From assembly GCF_001956295.1 (NCBI RefSeq), contig NZ_MRTD01000025.1, positions 1 to 64,000 on the forward strand: DNA of 64,000 bases, given 5' to 3'. The notes under the pieces were generated by a model, which did no database searches, had not been told where the DNA came from, and saw nothing but the letters and a program-made list of their open reading frames with translations. This document shows, one piece after another, positions 61,517 to 64,000 of this stretch (the stretch's first letter is position 1; every line of letters begins with the position of its first letter). A program made the position numbers and the translations under genes. The DNA is from Paenibacillus sp. FSL A5-0031 (GTDB taxonomy: Bacteria > Bacillota > Bacilli > Paenibacillales > Paenibacillaceae).

Positions 61517-63266
61517 GGGGCACCAACTTTCTTAAGGCTTTAAAGAGAGGATGCTTTATAATTTTAACGCAATCATCTTTAGTTAACTCGTTTGTCAATT
61601 CGATCATATTCAATAATTTATGATCTTGGAGATATTTAATTGGATCAGGGCCTAGTAATTCCTTCATCCTTTTACCAATAGCATCAAAGAGATCATGTTC
61701 TAAATCAAGTTTCGAAAGATAAATATTCTTTTTTAATAATAGTGTTATTTTATCGCTATATTGTTTGTACAGTGCCACTTTTCTATCTTTTATCATTTTG
61801 TTTTTTCTTGATTGCGTCCATCTACCATTAGCAGTGAAATAATCAATTTCGACAGGATCTAGACTATCTACTTCTGACTCATTTGCTTCAAGATCTAAAA
61901 GATTTAAGCATCGCTGCAGACCTATTAGATCAAAAATTTTAGGGTGACCCTTTTTTGCTTTAAGATCATTATCCGTTTTTACAATCACAGTAATATTTAG
62001 AGCGCGAAGTACCTTGACATAAGGCCTAAATTTTATACCATATACATCTAAAATATAACCACCGTCTAATTCATATGTAGGATGAACCTCCTCTAGTATT
62101 TTTTCAAATAATACTTTTTCTGAAGGCCCTTCTACTAATAGAACTTTTTCAGCGAATAGAGCTGTTGATAATGATCTATTAAGTTCTTTTTTCACGTTTT
62201 TATACTCATTATCCACTTGATAAATGTACGATTCACTTTCTATATTTCCCTGAGAATATATCCTAATTAGCGATGCATTATCCATTTCGTACAGCAACTC
62301 AGATGAATGAGTTGACAGAAAAAAATAGTTATATACTTTTGAATTAAACAACTGTTTTGATAAAGCAATTTGCATGGATCTATGTAAGCTATTTTCAGGT
62401 TCTTCAATGAGATAAATAATAATTCTGTTTCCTTCTTGTGCTTTAATAAGGTGATTCAACAATGAGTATGCTAATATTTTCTTTCTACCATCACCAGATG
62501 TTGGATATATGTTATCATCATTATCCCTTTTAATATAAGGGATTAAATTCGAAAAATATCCGTTTATCGACAGTTCCGATTTCATCTCAATGTTAATATT
62601 TTCTGTTTTTAATTTTTTGTATTCTTCAGTGATTGTTGTCTGGAAAGTTTGAATTAAGTTCATGCTACTGATTTTCCCATTTAATTGCATTCCCAATTCT
62701 TTTATTTCATTTGATATCACAATATCATTATCATTAAGTTTCGTTTGGTCAAATAGCCTATTTTTATTTTTTTTGAATGTTGCTTCTAAATCTATAGTTG
62801 GGTCAACATAAACTATTTTGAATAACTTGTCTAAAACACTGATTATTCCATCTTGAGCTATCTCCTCAAGCTCATCAATCTTATTTCCCCAATATAATTT
62901 AGGTAGCCCTATACCCTCACTCTTGTCAAACACACCTTCTACTCGGAAATAAAAAGTGTCCAGTTCATCACTTGATCGTACTCCACCTACTTTGGAAATG
63001 ACATTTTTAGTGTCATCGTTAGAAGTCCGATCTGACAAGTCAATACTAAGAGTAATTTTAATTATTTTATCTATTTGATTTTTAAAAAAATCAGTCTCTC
63101 TAAACCCATTTTTACGTATATCTCTGTCTAGTAAGAATCGAAGAGCATACATTAAGTTTGTTTTACCCATATCGTTCATACCAAAAATAACATTTTGATT
63201 TGCTAATATAATATCTGTTTTGATAAAATTCCTAAAATTCTCTACGCTTAAATGAGTAAGCTTCAT
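61503..63266 (-). CDS. gajA: Gabija protein GajA, ATPase-TOPRIM (OLD-type) endonuclease
   Basis: A 587-residue protein, near the 578 of the reference GajA. ABC-type ATPase: Walker A FGMNDMGKTN (Gly29-Thr36), signature-like TSGDGRKKILAYSLL, Walker B IIIYLIEEPENSLHRS and FFLSTHSSELLYEMD. TOPRIM nuclease: VLLVEGPSEKVLFEKIL with the catalytic Glu and VIVKTDNDLKAKKG with the DxD. GajA nicks DNA when nucleotides run low during phage infection. AGGAGG lies 5 bases before the ATG. Very AT-rich. Confidence 0.9.
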   Translation of the reverse strand: MKLTHLSVENFRNFIKTDIILANQNVIFGMNDMGKTNLMYALRFLLDRDIRKNGFRETDFFKNQIDKIIKITLSIDLSDRTSNDDTKNVISKVGGVRSSDELDTFYFRVEGVFDKSEGIGLPKLYWGNKIDELEEIAQDGIISVLDKLFKIVYVDPTIDLEATFKKNKNRLFDQTKLNDNDIVISNEIKELGMQLNGKISSMNLIQTFQTTITEEYKKLKTENINIEMKSELSINGYFSNLIPYIKRDNDDNIYPTSGDGRKKILAYSLLNHLIKAQEGNRIIIYLIEEPENSLHRSMQIALSKQLFNSKVYNYFFLSTHSSELLYEMDNASLIRIYSQGNIESESYIYQVDNEYKNVKKELNRSLSTALFAEKVLLVEGPSEKVLFEKILEEVHPTYELDGGYILDVYGIKFRPYVKVLRALNITVIVKTDNDLKAKKGHPKIFDLIGLQRCLNLLDLEANESEVDSLDPVEIDYFTANGRWTQSRKNKMIKDRKVALYKQYSDKITLLLKKNIYLSKLDLEHDLFDAIGKRMKELLGPDPIKYLQDHKLLNMIELTNELTKDDCVKIIKHPLFKALRKLVPHELD

Positions 63267-63388
63267 AGTAACCTCCTGTGTAAATGAATTGTTTTCTTAA
63301 TAATAATAGCTTTTCATATTTTTCTTTTTCCATAATTACTGTGCTAACTTTAATGCCATATGTCTTTTAATTGAGTTGAAATACCATA

Positions 63389-64000
63389 CTAGTAACCTCT
63401 CTTCAATTGACTGATATCTAAAATCTCAAGATCATCTGGTTCACTGTCTGGTCTTATAGTAAAGGAGAACTGAATAATAATATTAATATCAGTCGAACCA
63501 ACGTGATCATAGTTATCTTCATCACGATCTTGTCGCCCAGTATATGCATATAACTCAACATAGGTCTTCACATCAGCAAACCCATGAATCACTACATCAC
63601 CCGACTCAATCTCAGTTTCAAAACTACTAATCTTTATATCATCGATAGCATACGTATCAGCATACTCAACTGTATAATCACGATTATTCGAAACTCGAAT
63701 ATCATAACCTTTATTTAATGTGAAATTGGAGATTTCATAATATATTGAGTCGTGGAAACGACGTCCCTGTAAGATTGATTCAATATAAGCATTTGTAATA
63801 TTCAGGCTCTCTAACCAAATTGTAAGGCTTTTGTATTTCTCCTGCTCTCTCTCATGTCTCACTAGCACTTGGAAGAAATCTTCTCTGTTTTCAACAGCTT
63901 CTTTGACCGACTTGTATAACATAAACCTATTCGAATCTTCTGCCAATTCAGCATGAAGTGACTTTTTATCATCAGCGTAAAAATCGTTTACATTTTCTGT
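63389..64000 (-). CDS. Partial gene upstream of Gabija, possible PIN-like protein
   Basis: The frame is open to the window edge (from TENVNDFYADDKKSLHAELA) and ends at 63389, so only the last ~200 codons are seen. The segment FYADDKKSLHAELAEDSNRF followed by MLYKSVKEAVENREDFFQVL resembles the end of DUF4935-type PIN-like domains ('...L...LH..L..D.......Y.SL...'); the C-terminal 100 residues look like beta strands (VVIHGFADVKTYVELYAYTG). It is leftward, 122 bp before gajA, so it may belong to the same defence locus. The family call is tentative. Confidence 0.5.
   Translation of the reverse strand, partial: TENVNDFYADDKKSLHAELAEDSNRFMLYKSVKEAVENREDFFQVLVRHEREQEKYKSLTIWLESLNITNAYIESILQGRRFHDSIYYEISNFTLNKGYDIRVSNNRDYTVEYADTYAIDDIKISSFETEIESGDVVIHGFADVKTYVELYAYTGRQDRDEDNYDHVGSTDINIIIQFSFTIRPDSEPDDLEILDISQLKRGY

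Overview
The window looks like a chromosomal stretch of a Paenibacillus-type, spore-forming Firmicute. The evidence is a GerA/GerB/GerC germinant-receptor set, two 3' fragments of the spore-coat manganese-catalase gene cotJC, strong AGGAGG ribosome binding sites, frequent TTG/GTG starts, and a carbohydrate ABC importer run by a membrane AraC-type regulator. I see no rRNA, tRNA or CRISPR array. All family names come from motif recognition by eye; no database search was run.

Layout. (1) 1-2.1 kb: a divergent MarR regulator and amidohydrolase pair with readable promoters and operators. (2) 2.1-3.7 kb: a gene graveyard (tyrosine-recombinase tail, subtilase fragment, long hairpin). (3) 3.7-14.9 kb: a tightly coupled leftward operon for uptake and breakdown of an oligosaccharide (solute-binding protein, two permeases, beta-helix hydrolase, GH130, FAD oxidoreductase, SGNH esterase) downstream of its AraC-type sensor-regulator. 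(4) 15-20.2 kb: NUDIX, MFS pump, isochorismatase-like, enoyl-CoA hydratase-like, SDR and TetR genes. (5) 20.3-24.4 kb: germinant receptor genes, with gerB pointing tail-to-tail at gerA-gerC-small D gene. (6) 24.7-26.3 kb: MarR plus flavin monooxygenase. (7) 26.4-31.8 kb: an eight-gene leftward redox/detoxification operon (two SDRs, two NIPSNAPs, two flavodoxin-fold quinone reductases, a DsbA/FrnE-like protein, a tautomerase), probably controlled by a TetR protein through a repeated 20-bp operator. (8) 31.9-37.7 kb: alpha/beta hydrolase, two MFS transporters, LysR and XRE-cupin regulators, small relics.

(9) 37.8-59.8 kb is the most unusual part. A 457-bp segment occurs twice, 21.5 kb apart and without net indels: the 3' two thirds of cotJC with its terminator, broken at the same codon and joined to about 35 bp of similar foreign sequence. 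I read this as two related mobile islands stacked at one attachment site in cotJC. The first island (38.3-59.4 kb) has decayed DNA at both ends and an intact core: ABC exporter, MATE pump with a CsoR operator, CsoR, glutamate/aspartate racemase, D-aspartate-ligase-like ATP-grasp enzyme, C39-like protein, asparagine synthetase, a two-component system, an isolated amidotransferase domain whose catalytic Cys is Ser, an LCP protein, an M15 D-Ala-D-Ala peptidase lipoprotein and a TraX protein. Racemase, D-Asp ligase and asparagine synthetase together suggest peptidoglycan cross-bridge modification. The second island starts at 59.8 kb and carries a Gabija anti-phage pair (gajB, gajA) plus an upstream gene that runs off the right edge.
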